DNA of 64,000 bases. It comes from Zobellella iuensis. Lineage in GTDB: Bacteria; Pseudomonadota; Gammaproteobacteria; Enterobacterales; Aeromonadaceae. The position numbers were made by a program, and so were the translations under genes. Position 1 is the first letter of the stretch; the number at the start of each line of letters is the position of its first letter. Location of the stretch: positions 1 to 64,000 of the forward strand of contig NZ_JAERTZ010000023.1 of NCBI RefSeq assembly GCF_016746085.1, written 5' to 3'. Below are positions 36,349 to 46,097 of the stretch, piece by piece. The notes under the pieces were generated by a model. The model did not search any database, was not told the origin of the DNA, and saw only the letters and a list, made by a program, of their open reading frames with translations.

Positions 36349-37827
36349 ATGCAATACCAGTCGTTCCCCGATGTAAGGGGTGGTTCAGAATCGTTACAGA
36401 AACTGTCTTCTCTGCGTTTGCCGCCGCTGGCGGGCAAGCGCTTTCTCGATGTGGGTTGCAACGAAGGCTTTTTTTGCGGCTACGCCCTGTTCGACGGCGC
36501 CGCGCACGTGGTGGGCATAGATAAATCGGCGGAGGCCCTCTCCCGGGCCAGGCTGCGCTTTGCTGCCGCGGAGTTTCTTAACCAGTCTTGGGATTGCCTG
36601 CCCGAAGGCCCCTTCGATGTGATTACCCTGCTTTCGGCCCTGCACTATGCCGAGGATCAGGCCGAGCTTATCCACCGGCTGATGGAGCGCCTGTCGGACA
36701 ACGGCCTGCTGGTGCTGGAGATCAGCATGGCCCCGGGCCACCAGGATGAATGGATAAAGGTCAAGCGCGCCATCGACGAGCGCTACTTCCCCACCCGTAT
36801 CAAGCTGGGCAAGGTGTTGAAAGACTATGCCTGGAAGGTGATAGGCCACAGTGTGAACCAGGCGGGGGACCCGCTGCAGCGCTATGTGGTGCATGTGCGC
36901 AAGCTCAAGCCCTATGCCTGGTTGCTGATGCAGCAGCCGGGCACCGGCAAGTCCACCATCAGCCGGCGCATTTTCAGCGGCAAGCCCAAGGTGCCCGTGG
37001 TGTCGGGTGATCGTACCTATCTGCAAATTACCCAGGGCAAGTTCGACATTTCCGCCGGGCTCCGGGAGGCGGTGAGCCAGGGTTTTACCACCGCCACCAT
37101 AGACAAAACCACCCGCAGGGTTCTGGAGCAGGGGCTGGCGGCGGAGCTGGTGGAATTGTGGACCCGGCAGGCCGGGTACCGCGACTTTATACTGGACTCG
37201 TATGTGCCGGCAGAATTCCACCAACACATCAGAGACCAGCTGCATGCCTTGGGGTACTTCCCGGTGGATATCAGTTGGGATACCCCCTCCCCCCTGGTCC
37301 AGGCACGAGACGCCATCGGCAAGGCCAACAGTTACGAGGCCCATCTTAAAAAAACCGCGGTCGAGGCAACGGCCGGCCGGATCAGCATCCGCAAGTTATT
37401 GAAGCCGGGGCTAAAGTCGCTGGTGCGCTGGCACCTGGACTCGCCCACCCCGGGCCAGCTGCATGCCGGACCCAACGCCCTCAGGCTGTCGGGCTGGGCG
37501 CTGGGAAGCGAACGTTACCAGAGCGACTACCAGATTTACGTGAGTGGCCCCCAGGGCCGGCTGTTGTTCAGCCCCCGTAAGGTCCGCCAGGACGTGCTGA
37601 CCACCTTGTTCGGCCAGGAGCAGGCCGCGCCGGAGTTTTGGCGCACCATGCCTTGCGGCTTTTCGTTCGAGCTGCCCCCCGCCTGGCTGGAAAACGCCTT
37701 TGAACTGGGCGTGCAGTTCAACGGCGAGCAGGTTCCCCTTGCCCGGGTATCCACAGATTCGGCCGAGTCTTCGTCCGGGTTTGGTACCCAGCTGTTGCGC
37801 AACCTCAAACGATACAGCGGCAAGTAA
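36349..37827 (+). CDS. Methyltransferase fused to a P-loop kinase-like domain
   Basis: The 492 residues begin with a class I SAM-dependent methyltransferase (about 28-165; FLDVGCNEGFFCGYALFDGA near residue 31, then VVGIDKSAEALSRA and VITLLSALHYAED). A P-loop domain follows (about 185-330) with Walker A QQPGTGKSTISRRIF near residue 195, and resembles small-molecule or APS-type kinases rather than AAA proteins. The last 115 residues are a beta-rich region like the start of the next protein (LRLSGWALGSE). Together these may methylate and phosphorylate a sugar, for example at the chain terminus, where combined kinase/methyltransferase caps stop O-antigen growth in WbdD. I am not claiming orthology to WbdD. 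Confidence 0.65.
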   Translation: MQYQSFPDVRGGSESLQKLSSLRLPPLAGKRFLDVGCNEGFFCGYALFDGAAHVVGIDKSAEALSRARLRFAAAEFLNQSWDCLPEGPFDVITLLSALHYAEDQAELIHRLMERLSDNGLLVLEISMAPGHQDEWIKVKRAIDERYFPTRIKLGKVLKDYAWKVIGHSVNQAGDPLQRYVVHVRKLKPYAWLLMQQPGTGKSTISRRIFSGKPKVPVVSGDRTYLQITQGKFDISAGLREAVSQGFTTATIDKTTRRVLEQGLAAELVELWTRQAGYRDFILDSYVPAEFHQHIRDQLHALGYFPVDISWDTPSPLVQARDAIGKANSYEAHLKKTAVEATAGRISIRKLLKPGLKSLVRWHLDSPTPGQLHAGPNALRLSGWALGSERYQSDYQIYVSGPQGRLLFSPRKVRQDVLTTLFGQEQAAPEFWRTMPCGFSFELPPAWLENAFELGVQFNGEQVPLARVSTDSAESSSGFGTQLLRNLKRYSGK

Positions 37828-37836
37828 GGGGATTTT

Positions 37837-39924
37837 GTGACGGTATCGCCTTTAAAAAACGGGCATGTACAGTGCTTTGAGTTAACCCCGGCCCGGGGCC
37901 GGCTAAGCTCGGGCTGGGTGCTGATCACCGCCTTGCTGGAACACCAGGGCGCAACCCTGCAAGGTACCCTGGTAACGGAAACCAAAGCGGGTGAGCGCCG
38001 CTTTTCCCCCTTGCCCATTACGCTGAAGGGGCGCCTGCACGAGCTGGCCCGCCTTCCCGCCGGGGTGCGCAGCGCCTGGGTGGAGCTGGCCAGTTCGCTG
38101 CCGGTGCAGTGCAAGGTTCCTTTTCAGGTTCAGCCTATTGGTACCCTCGCCAGCCGGTATGTGATTTATCGCCGTATTGTGCATACCCCGGCATCACAGC
38201 GCCGCGCCCTGGGCATTACCATGGGCATGCAGCTTTTTCGGCCCTACCGGGCATACCGGCTGGCCGCCAACACCCGCTATTACATGGCATCGCCCACCTA
38301 TGCCGAATGGATAGCCTTGTACGAGCGCTTTACCCCGGCCGATTTGAGCCGGCTGCAACGCGCCGTTAAAGGCCCCAGGCTGCGGGAGGTTGCTTTCGAG
38401 GTGGTCATCGACGCCTGGGAGCATGCCGATGCCAACGCCATTGCCAACAGCCTGCGCAGCCTTGAACGGCAGCATGCCTTTTCCTGCCGGGCCTGCATTC
38501 TGGTGGACGACAATGGGGCTGCAACGCTGCCGCCCTCTCTGCAAGAGCGGGCCCCGGTGGTCAACATGGCCGGGCTTGAAGCCCGGCTTGCCGCGGCCGG
38601 GCACACCTGGGTGTTTACCCTGCAGCCGGGCACCGAGCTGGCCCCCTGGGCCCTGGCCTGGATGGCGGTTGAGGCCGCCAAGGAAGAGACCCAGCTAATC
38701 TATTCCGACCATGATTATCTGCTGGCAGGCCAGCGGCAGGATCCCGTGTTTAAACCAGACTGGTCGGAAGAGCTGGCTCGCGCCTCGGGCTATGTGGGCA
38801 CGGCCTTTGCCTTGCGCAGCGAGCTGCTGCTTAAGGTGTTGCGGCAGTCCGGCTTTGCCAGCGCCTACCAGCTGATGCTGGATGCCGCCGCCCTGGCCGG
38901 CGCCGGCGGGGTTTGCCATATTCCCGCCGTGCTGTGCCATCATGCCCGGCCGCTGCAACCGGTGCGGCCACAGCGGCATACGCTGGAGCAGCACCTGAGC
39001 CGGCAAGGAGTAACCGCCGGGGTGGAAGCGGTGGGCGATTACCTCCGGGTACGCTACCCCTTGCCAGCGCCCTTGCCCAGGGTGAGCATTGTGGTGCCCA
39101 CGCGGGATGCGCTGAATTACCTGCAAACCTGTGTTGAAAGCGTGCTGGAAAAAACCACCTGGCCCCATTACGAGCTGTTGATAGTCGATAACCAAAGCAG
39201 CGATCCGGCCACCCTGGCCTACTTTGACCAGGTTTCGCAGGATGAGCGCATCCGGGTAGTGCCCTACGACCAGCCTTTTAATTTTTCCGCCATCAATAAC
39301 TTTGCGGTGCAGCAGGCCAGGGGCGAGGTGATCTGCCTCTTGAACAACGACACCGAAGTGATCAGCCCGAACTGGCTGGAAGAAATGGTGTCCCGCCTGT
39401 TGCAGCCCGGGGTGGGCGTGGTGGGAGCCCGGCTGTATTTCGGTGATGGCCGGGTGCAGCACGCCGGTGACGTGCTGGGGCCGGGGGGCTGTGCCTCGCA
39501 CCTGCACGGCATTTTGGAGGGGGATGATCCGGGCTATATGCACCGCGCGGTATTGGCGCAGGATCTGTCGGCGGTAACCGCCGCCTGTTTTGTTACCCGG
39601 CGGGCACTGTTCGAACAGCTGGGCGGGCTGGATGCCGACCACCTGTCGGTGGCCTTTAACGACGTGGATTACTGCCTGCGGGTAAGGGAAGCGGGCTGGC
39701 GGGTGATCTACACTCCTTACGCCGAGCTGTATCACCACGAGTCGGTTTCTCGCGGCAAGGACGATTCGCCGGAAAAACAGGCCAGGGCCAAGAGCGAGGC
39801 GGACTATATGCGCGCCCGCTGGGGCCATGTGATTGAGCGGGACCCTTTCTATAACCCCAATCTCAACTATTCGCAGCCGGATTTTAAACTGGGCAAAATT
39901 CCGCGGGTGGGCTGGCCTTGGTAG
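37837..39924 (+). CDS. GT2 glycosyltransferase, large, C-terminal catalytic domain
   Basis: The start is GTG at 37837, preceded by TAAGGGGA at good spacing. Of 695 residues, the first 120 form a beta-rich region (LSSGWVLITALLEHQGATLQ), similar in kind to the C-terminus of the previous protein. A degenerate GT-A-like segment lies at about 175-380. The active GT2 domain is at about 412-660: VSIVVPTRDALNYLQTCVES, LLIVDNQSSDPATLAYF, CLLNNDTEVISPNWLEEM and the acceptor-site FNDVDYCLRVREAGWRVIYTP. The ending HHESVSRGKDDSPEKQARAK is typical of rhamnan/O-antigen chain GT2 enzymes. It probably extends the capsule chain; the sugar is unknown. Confidence 0.85.
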   Translation: MTVSPLKNGHVQCFELTPARGRLSSGWVLITALLEHQGATLQGTLVTETKAGERRFSPLPITLKGRLHELARLPAGVRSAWVELASSLPVQCKVPFQVQPIGTLASRYVIYRRIVHTPASQRRALGITMGMQLFRPYRAYRLAANTRYYMASPTYAEWIALYERFTPADLSRLQRAVKGPRLREVAFEVVIDAWEHADANAIANSLRSLERQHAFSCRACILVDDNGAATLPPSLQERAPVVNMAGLEARLAAAGHTWVFTLQPGTELAPWALAWMAVEAAKEETQLIYSDHDYLLAGQRQDPVFKPDWSEELARASGYVGTAFALRSELLLKVLRQSGFASAYQLMLDAAALAGAGGVCHIPAVLCHHARPLQPVRPQRHTLEQHLSRQGVTAGVEAVGDYLRVRYPLPAPLPRVSIVVPTRDALNYLQTCVESVLEKTTWPHYELLIVDNQSSDPATLAYFDQVSQDERIRVVPYDQPFNFSAINNFAVQQARGEVICLLNNDTEVISPNWLEEMVSRLLQPGVGVVGARLYFGDGRVQHAGDVLGPGGCASHLHGILEGDDPGYMHRAVLAQDLSAVTAACFVTRRALFEQLGGLDADHLSVAFNDVDYCLRVREAGWRVIYTPYAELYHHESVSRGKDDSPEKQARAKSEADYMRARWGHVIERDPFYNPNLNYSQPDFKLGKIPRVGWPW

Positions 39925-40853
39925 TGCCAGCCCCCCCTTCCCGCGCCCTTGTTGTCGAGCAGGGAGCCAACCCCAGCACGGATTTTTTTGTGCGCCCCCG
40001 GCTGCGTGCCAGCGGGGATGAGGTGCTGGCCCTGGGGCTTAACGCCACGCCGCCGGAAACGGGAACCCGCTTTGGCACCCTGGTGTTTGTGCGCTACTTA
40101 ACCCCGGCCTGGCGCCGCTGGGTGGAGCAGAACCGGGCCGGGCTGGGCCGCCTGGTGTTTTTTATGGACGACGATCTGTTCGACCTGCGCGCCCATGCCG
40201 GCCTGCCCTGGCGCTATCGCTGCAAGCTTTGGCACCAGGCCTGGCGGCACCAGGCCTGGCTGAAAAAAATGGGGGCCGAATTGTGGGTGTCCACCCCCTG
40301 GCTGGCGGAAAAATACGCCCACTGGTCGCCGCTGGTGTTGCCGCCCGGCTGCCCCTATGGCAACGCCCGGCCGATGAACACCCTGTTCTACCACGGCTCG
40401 GCCTCGCACCAGGATGAAATTCGCTGGCTTTATCCCGTGGTGGAAGCGGCGCTAAGCCAGGATCCGACGCTGTGTTTTGAAATCATCGGCAACGCCCGGG
40501 TGCGGGCGCAGTTTGCGGCCTTGCCCCGGGTGCACGTGCTGCACCCCATGAAATGGCCGGCCTACCGGGCGCTGCTGGGCCGCCCCGGCCGCACCATTGG
40601 CCTGGCCCCCCTGCTGGCAGGCCCCTTTAACGCCGCCCGCTCCTGCACCAAGTTTTTTGACATTACCCGGGCCGGCGCCGTGGGCATTTATGCCGACCAC
40701 CCGGTTTACCGCCCCGTGGTACGCCATAGGCAAAACGGCCTGCTGCTGCCCATGGACCAGCAAGCCTGGGTGGACGCCATTCTGCGGCTAAACGCCGGCG
40801 AGGAAGAAAGACGGGCGATGCTGTACCATGCCCAAGCCACGGTAACCGGTTAA
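39924..40853 (+). CDS. GT-B type glycosyltransferase, last gene of the capsule locus
   Basis: The GTG at 39924 overlaps the previous stop (TAGTG) and is the simplest start, giving 309 residues; a TTG at 39918 would add two. The fold looks like a GT-B glycosyltransferase: FGTLVFVRYLTPAWRRW near residue 50, a metal-like VFFMDDDLFDLR near residue 75, ELWVSTPWLAEKYAHW near 120, LFYHGSASHQDEIRWLYP near 150 and a C-terminal AGAVGIYADHPVYRPVVRHRQNGLLLP near 250. It is short for a full GT4, and the N-terminal half is reduced. It ends the + strand run; a cluster of palindromes follows immediately. Confidence 0.7.
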   Translation: MPAPPSRALVVEQGANPSTDFFVRPRLRASGDEVLALGLNATPPETGTRFGTLVFVRYLTPAWRRWVEQNRAGLGRLVFFMDDDLFDLRAHAGLPWRYRCKLWHQAWRHQAWLKKMGAELWVSTPWLAEKYAHWSPLVLPPGCPYGNARPMNTLFYHGSASHQDEIRWLYPVVEAALSQDPTLCFEIIGNARVRAQFAALPRVHVLHPMKWPAYRALLGRPGRTIGLAPLLAGPFNAARSCTKFFDITRAGAVGIYADHPVYRPVVRHRQNGLLLPMDQQAWVDAILRLNAGEEERRAMLYHAQATVTG

Positions 40854-40869
40854 CAACCGCCGGCCGTAG

Positions 40870-41018
40870 GGTCGAATTTATTCGACCAAACCCCCGCGCC
40901 GTTGGTGGGACGGTCCGTTGAAACGGACCCTACAACAGAACCCCGGGGCCGACCGTAGGGTCGAATTTATTCGACCAAACTACCGCGCCGTGGGTGGGAT
41001 GGTCCGTTGAAACGGACC
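40870..41018. repeat. Four 18-bp palindromes in alternating orientation (cluster D)
   Basis: Copies at 40870-40887 and 40959-40976 are GGTCGAATTTATTCGACC preceded by GTAG. Copies at 40912-40929 and 41001-41018 are GGTCCGTTGAAACGGACC followed by CTAC, that is, in the opposite orientation with CGTT/AACG arms. This pair unit is repeated twice with a similar spacer (CGCGCCGT-GGTGGGA). The 289-bp gap between the capsule locus and the MntA/HepT module otherwise holds only the promoter of mntA. Confidence 0.9.
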
Positions 41019-41142
41019 CTACGGCAGGCCCTGGTGTAACCCCTTCCGCCTTGATGATGCCCCTTCTCATACAAAGCCTGCTGCCCGAACTTCAATTCGA
41101 TATACTGTTTCACATCACGCCTTAAGCGGAAAAGAGATCGGC

Positions 41143-41538
41143 ATGGAGCAACTTGCAAAGATTGTTGAGCTGGCGCGCCAGCGGCCGGATATTGCCGCGC
41201 TGTGGCTTTATGGCTCGCGGGCAAGAGGGGATCACCATGCCGCCAGCGACTACGATTTGGCGGTGGTGTTTACCAGTTGGCTGCCGGATGCGCTCTCCCG
41301 CCGCCTCAGGCCGGAGGAAGTGGCGATAGACTGGCAACATCGGCTTGCCATGCCGGAAGGCTCCATCAGCGTGGTGGATCTGGCCATTGCCCCCATCCCC
41401 CTTGGCTGGAGTGTGCTGGATCAGGGCAAGTTGCTGCTGGATCCCTCCCCTGCCCACCGCATGCGGGCGGAGCAGCGCATTTATTCCATGTGGGAGCTGG
41501 ACTATGTTCACGCCAACAAAACCGGAGGACTGGCATGA
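41143..41538 (+). CDS. mntA: MntA-like nucleotidyltransferase antitoxin
   Basis: This 131-residue protein is a minimal nucleotidyltransferase. The signature G-S-x10-D-x-D is exact: GSRARGDHHAASDYD at residues 25-39. A third acidic site lies in the later strand SISVVDLAIAP (Asp near residue 80). In type VII toxin-antitoxin pairs this protein neutralises the HEPN toxin by adding AMP groups to a tyrosine near its active site. The gene overlaps hepT by four bases (ATGA), the usual arrangement. A ribosome binding site (AAGAGA) lies upstream of ATG 41143. Confidence 0.88.
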   Translation: MEQLAKIVELARQRPDIAALWLYGSRARGDHHAASDYDLAVVFTSWLPDALSRRLRPEEVAIDWQHRLAMPEGSISVVDLAIAPIPLGWSVLDQGKLLLDPSPAHRMRAEQRIYSMWELDYVHANKTGGLA

Positions 41539-41954
41539 GTAACCACGGGCCCAATGCCTATTTGAATGCGCAAAAAGAGCATGTCGACCAGTGTGAGCTG
41601 GATCTGGCCGAGCTTCAACGACGGCTGCAACAGGGGCCCTGGAGCCGGTTTGAGCAAAGAGCGGCCGAGCGGACGCTTCAGGTACTTATTGAGTCTTGCA
41701 TTGGCCTGGCCAAGCACTGGGCCAAAAAAGAAACCGGCATGGCCAGCAACGAAGCGCTCACCGCGTTCAACCGGCTGGCTGAAAAAGGGGCGATCGACAA
41801 AAACACGCCCTGGCGCAAGGTGATTGGCCTGAGGAATGCGCTGGTGCACGATTACCTCGAGGTCGACCCCGCCATAGTGCACGATGTGGTGTTATCCGGC
41901 TATCACCAGGCCTTGCTCGACTTTGCCCGCCAAGGCATCAAGGCTTTGGGTTAA
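41535..41954 (+). CDS. hepT: HepT-like HEPN-domain toxin (ribonuclease)
   Basis: The ATG at 41535 overlaps the mntA stop and gives 139 residues, the usual HepT length; the same frame is open further upstream inside mntA, but this is not needed. The HEPN fold is helical, and the catalytic RNase motif R-x4-H-x-Y is present as RNALVHDY near residue 100. Its tyrosine is the residue AMPylated by MntA in studied pairs. The conserved helix with EQRAAERTLQVLIESCIGLAKHW precedes it. The toxin would degrade cellular RNA when MntA is lost. The pair sits between palindrome clusters D and E. Confidence 0.88.
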   Translation: MSNHGPNAYLNAQKEHVDQCELDLAELQRRLQQGPWSRFEQRAAERTLQVLIESCIGLAKHWAKKETGMASNEALTAFNRLAEKGAIDKNTPWRKVIGLRNALVHDYLEVDPAIVHDVVLSGYHQALLDFARQGIKALG

Positions 41955-41993
41955 TCCCACCCTCTGAGGGGTTCGTAATCTTGCCCTGGGGAC

Positions 41994-42149
41994 GGTCCGT
42001 TGAAACGGACCCTGCGGCAGGCCAGGCGTAGCCGGCGACCGTAGGGTCGAATTTATTCGACCGAACCCCGGCGCCGTGGGCGGGATGGTCCGTTGAAACG
42101 GACCCTACGGCAGGCCCGGCGCCGGCCGTAGGGTCGAATTTATTCGACC
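41994..42149. repeat. Four 18-bp palindromes in alternating orientation (cluster E)
   Basis: Palindromes lie at 41994-42011 and 42087-42104 (GGTCCGTTGAAACGGACC) and at 42045-42062 and 42132-42149 (GGTCGAATTTATTCGACC, after GTAG). The unit order is reversed relative to cluster D, but the alternation of arm type and orientation is the same. The last palindrome overlaps the 3' end of the HipB-like gene and supplies its stop codon: on the - strand GAATAA within it gives Glu-stop. Confidence 0.9.
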
Positions 42150-42463
42150 ACCCCCGGCATCTCGCCGGCCAGCATTTTTTTCATCAGGGTCGGGCTGCGG
42201 GGCAACAGGCCGGCCCTGAGGCCGAAGGGTTTGAAAATGGCGTTAAGCACCGCCAGCGTTGGGCTGCCGGTGTCCCGCTCCACGTCCGACAGGGTCCGCC
42301 GGCTCACGCCCACCAGGGCTGCGTATTCGGTTTGCGACATGTTCAGCAGCTCTTTTCTCAGGGTACGCAGCAGTTTTCCTTCGGTGATCTCGCCGCTGAA
42401 CAGTTGGGTAAGCAGGGCTATCAGCAAGGCTTCCCGTTCGGTAGGGCTCGGCTTTTTCATCAA
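42140..42463 (-). CDS. HipB-like helix-turn-helix antitoxin/repressor
   Basis: The 107-residue protein has an XRE/Cro-type helix-turn-helix at about residues 38-92 (LLNMSQTEYAALVGVSRRTLSDVERDTGSPTLAVLNAIFKPFG). The tail (LRAGLLPRSP...) is that of HipB antitoxins. It begins at the hipA stop with a four-base overlap (ATGA) and so lies downstream of the toxin gene, the reverse of the classical hipBA order. Its last four codons and stop are formed by the palindrome at 42132-42149, so insertion of this element may have trimmed the original C-terminus. It should bind the repeated sites near 43850 upstream of hipA. Confidence 0.8.
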   Translation of the reverse strand: MMKKPSPTEREALLIALLTQLFSGEITEGKLLRTLRKELLNMSQTEYAALVGVSRRTLSDVERDTGSPTLAVLNAIFKPFGLRAGLLPRSPTLMKKMLAGEMPGVVE

Positions 42464-43815
42464 AGTAATTTCCAGCTTTCCAGTTTGGCATCCAGGTAAT
42501 CAAACCCCATCACCGGCATCTTGATGATGCTGTCGGGCACGCCCCGGTTTTGCAGGCGCGGCTTGAGCCCGACCAGTTTTCGGGCCAGTTCGCCCAACTC
42601 ATCCAGCAGCTGCGCCGGTTCAACCAAATCCGCCAGCTCTTCGGCAATGGCCTGCCAGTGGAAATGGCCGCCTTCTTCCAGCGGGCTGCCCCAGGTGGTG
42701 GCCCTGGGCACCGTTTCCGGGTCGGCCTTCATGGGTGCAAAGTCGTACACCGGCGAGAGCCAGATCCCTTCGGGCCTTTTCAGCAGGGCGGTGTTGCGGC
42801 CGTGGTTGTCCGAATTGCCAAAGGCCACGTTCAACAGATCCCGCTTTACCCACTCAATCACAAATGCCTGCCGCTTAAACTTTTCACCCAGCTCCGTTAC
42901 CCGGTGTTGCTTTTCCAGCAGCGTAACCAAACTCCGCAGTACATCCTGGTGCTTTAAATAGCTCCCCGGTGCCTTGTTGAACACAGAGTAAACGGATTCC
43001 AGCCCGTAGCGGATCTGGCGGCTGTTTTCCATGGCCACATCAAAGCGGGGCAGCCACAGGGAAGGAAAGCGCTCGCCTTCCAACAGCCGCATGCCTTTGG
43101 TGCTGATGGTGTTCACGCCCAGGCTGTGCAGCTCCTGGTAATAGTGATATTCGGCGCGCAGAATGTCGCAATCGATGGGGCCGCGGTTGTTGCGCGGAAA
43201 TTTAACCAGGTAGTGGCCATCCGGGTTGTGCGAGTCGTCCTGAAAGGTGTCTATCCACACTTCATCGTTGCTTGAACAACGCAGCAGCAGCTTGGGCGCT
43301 TCCCCGCCGGCACCGGTGGCGCCCCCGCTGGCCGCGCCCATTTGCTGGGCATATTCCAGAAAGTCGGTGTCGCGCTCCACCACGTCCTGCACGGAAAAAC
43401 GCCGCTGCTTCAGGCCGCTGCCGGCGGGCAGCTCGGGCAGGGCTTCCTTGATGCGCAGGTTGCCAACCGGCGCTATGGTGCCCTGGCGCAGCAGCTCGGT
43501 GTCCTGCCGTTCCGGCGGCATATTGCCCAGCCCCAGTTGGTTCACCCAATATCGGCGGGCCGCGCCGGCGGGCATGATGTCGTCCAAAAAGCCGAACCAG
43601 GTGGGCGAGTCGTGCGGGATCATCAGCTCAACGGGCAGGGCAAGGCCGCAGGCATGCTCGTCGTCCCGGTACTGGAATTGAATGGCGTAGTCGAAGTCGT
43701 ATCCCAGCCGCACCGGCCCGCCTCTGCCGAGTTGGGGCTGCGCTATGATCAGTTCGGCCGCGTCCTGCCAGTTCCCCTGCTGATAAATCTGAATGGTGAG
43801 CTTGATGGGTTCCAC
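42460..43815 (-). CDS. HipA-like serine/threonine kinase toxin
   Basis: The start is GTG at 43815, preceded on the - strand by GAGGT at good spacing; there are 451 residues. The N-terminal HipA subdomain (about 1-150) is followed by a Gly/Ala-rich loop (GGATGAGGEAPKLLL near residue 170) in the place of the P-loop/nucleotide site. The kinase core carries the catalytic-loop FGNSDNHGRNTALLKRPEG near residue 335 and the metal-binding VYDFAP near residue 362 (in LSPVYDFAPM). The EGERFPSLWLPRFDV segment near residue 250 is also characteristic. Such kinases phosphorylate targets such as tRNA synthetases and stop growth. It is transcribed before the antitoxin gene, which is unusual. Confidence 0.85.
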   Translation of the reverse strand: MEPIKLTIQIYQQGNWQDAAELIIAQPQLGRGGPVRLGYDFDYAIQFQYRDDEHACGLALPVELMIPHDSPTWFGFLDDIMPAGAARRYWVNQLGLGNMPPERQDTELLRQGTIAPVGNLRIKEALPELPAGSGLKQRRFSVQDVVERDTDFLEYAQQMGAASGGATGAGGEAPKLLLRCSSNDEVWIDTFQDDSHNPDGHYLVKFPRNNRGPIDCDILRAEYHYYQELHSLGVNTISTKGMRLLEGERFPSLWLPRFDVAMENSRQIRYGLESVYSVFNKAPGSYLKHQDVLRSLVTLLEKQHRVTELGEKFKRQAFVIEWVKRDLLNVAFGNSDNHGRNTALLKRPEGIWLSPVYDFAPMKADPETVPRATTWGSPLEEGGHFHWQAIAEELADLVEPAQLLDELGELARKLVGLKPRLQNRGVPDSIIKMPVMGFDYLDAKLESWKLL

Positions 43816-43842
43816 ACCGGGTTACCTCGCAAGACGGTGAGA

Positions 43843-43912
43843 ATTATATTGCTCAACAATAGCAAGGAAAGTCTTTATTGAGCAATAAAATACCCAAATT
43901 ATGATTGCTCAG
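43843..43912 (-). promoter_or_regulatory. hipA promoter with three likely repressor half-site palindromes
   Basis: On the - strand a perfect TATAAT lies at 43848-43843, about 28 bp before the GTG start. It is overlapped by the inverted repeat TTGCT-CAACAAT-AGCAA (43849-43865). A second palindrome TTATTG-AG-CAATAA lies at 43875-43888, and a further ATTGCTCAG lies at 43904-43912. The repeated core TTGAGCAAT in both orientations suggests operator sites for the HipB-like protein, giving autoregulation. The -35 region is weak. Confidence 0.6.
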
Positions 43913-44056
43913 CTTATTTTGAGTGATATTTTGCACATTTCGGTCAACCCGTCTGCTCAACCAGGGCCGCCGGAAGCAAAAAAGGTCGGCTGGCCTCGAC
44001 CCACCAAGGCTCTCAGGCTCTTTGTGCAGGTTGAGCTGGCGCGCCGTGGGTGGGAT

Positions 44057-44162
44057 GGTCCGTTGAAATGGACCTACGGCAGGACCCCGGCGCCGGCCGT
44101 AGGGTCGAATTTATTCGACCGAATCCCGGCACCGTGGGTGGGATGGTCCGTTGAAACGGACC
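44057..44162. repeat. Three 18-bp palindromes (cluster F)
   Basis: Palindromes lie at 44057-44074 (GGTCCGTTGAAATGGACC, one arm change giving a G-T pair), 44103-44120 (GGTCGAATTTATTCGACC) and 44145-44162 (GGTCCGTTGAAACGGACC), in alternating orientation. They fill part of the 388-bp gap between hipA and the GH13 gene. The rest of the gap (43913-44056) shows no gene. Confidence 0.9.
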
Positions 44163-44203
44163 CTACAACAAACCCCGTGGATCCGGTGTCCGCCCCTCGC
44201 CGC

Positions 44204-45883
<1,680 letters not shown>

Positions 45884-46034
45884 CTTTTTCACCTCGGGTA
45901 GGGTTTATTGATAAGGCTTTGTTCGGATTAAAGAAATATTCCGCTTGCTGGCAAATGCGACTGTCGGCTCGGATGCAGTGCCGGCCAAAGGGTCTACTCC
46001 TCCGACACGCCACGAGTACATCCCTGTAGGCTCG

Positions 46035-46056
46035 GACATGCCATCCCTGGCATGTC
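46035..46056. other. Perfect 8-bp hairpin between the two GH13 genes
   Basis: GACATGCC-ATCCCT-GGCATGTC lies in the 214-bp gap between the GH13 genes. The flanking sequence (CCGACACGCCACGAGTACATCCCTG) looks like a dispersed repeat element, but only one copy is in this window. It may influence how much of the downstream GH13 message is made. No T-tract follows on the - strand. Confidence 0.5.
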
Positions 46057-46097
46057 ACGGTCGGTGGAGCAGCCCCCTTTGTCCTCCTTTGGGCTTC

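Noticed and set aside
36349-37827. Identification as a WbdD-type chain terminator
   Set aside because: The kinase and methyltransferase combination is suggestive, but motif order and the beta-rich tail differ, and no alignment is possible here.
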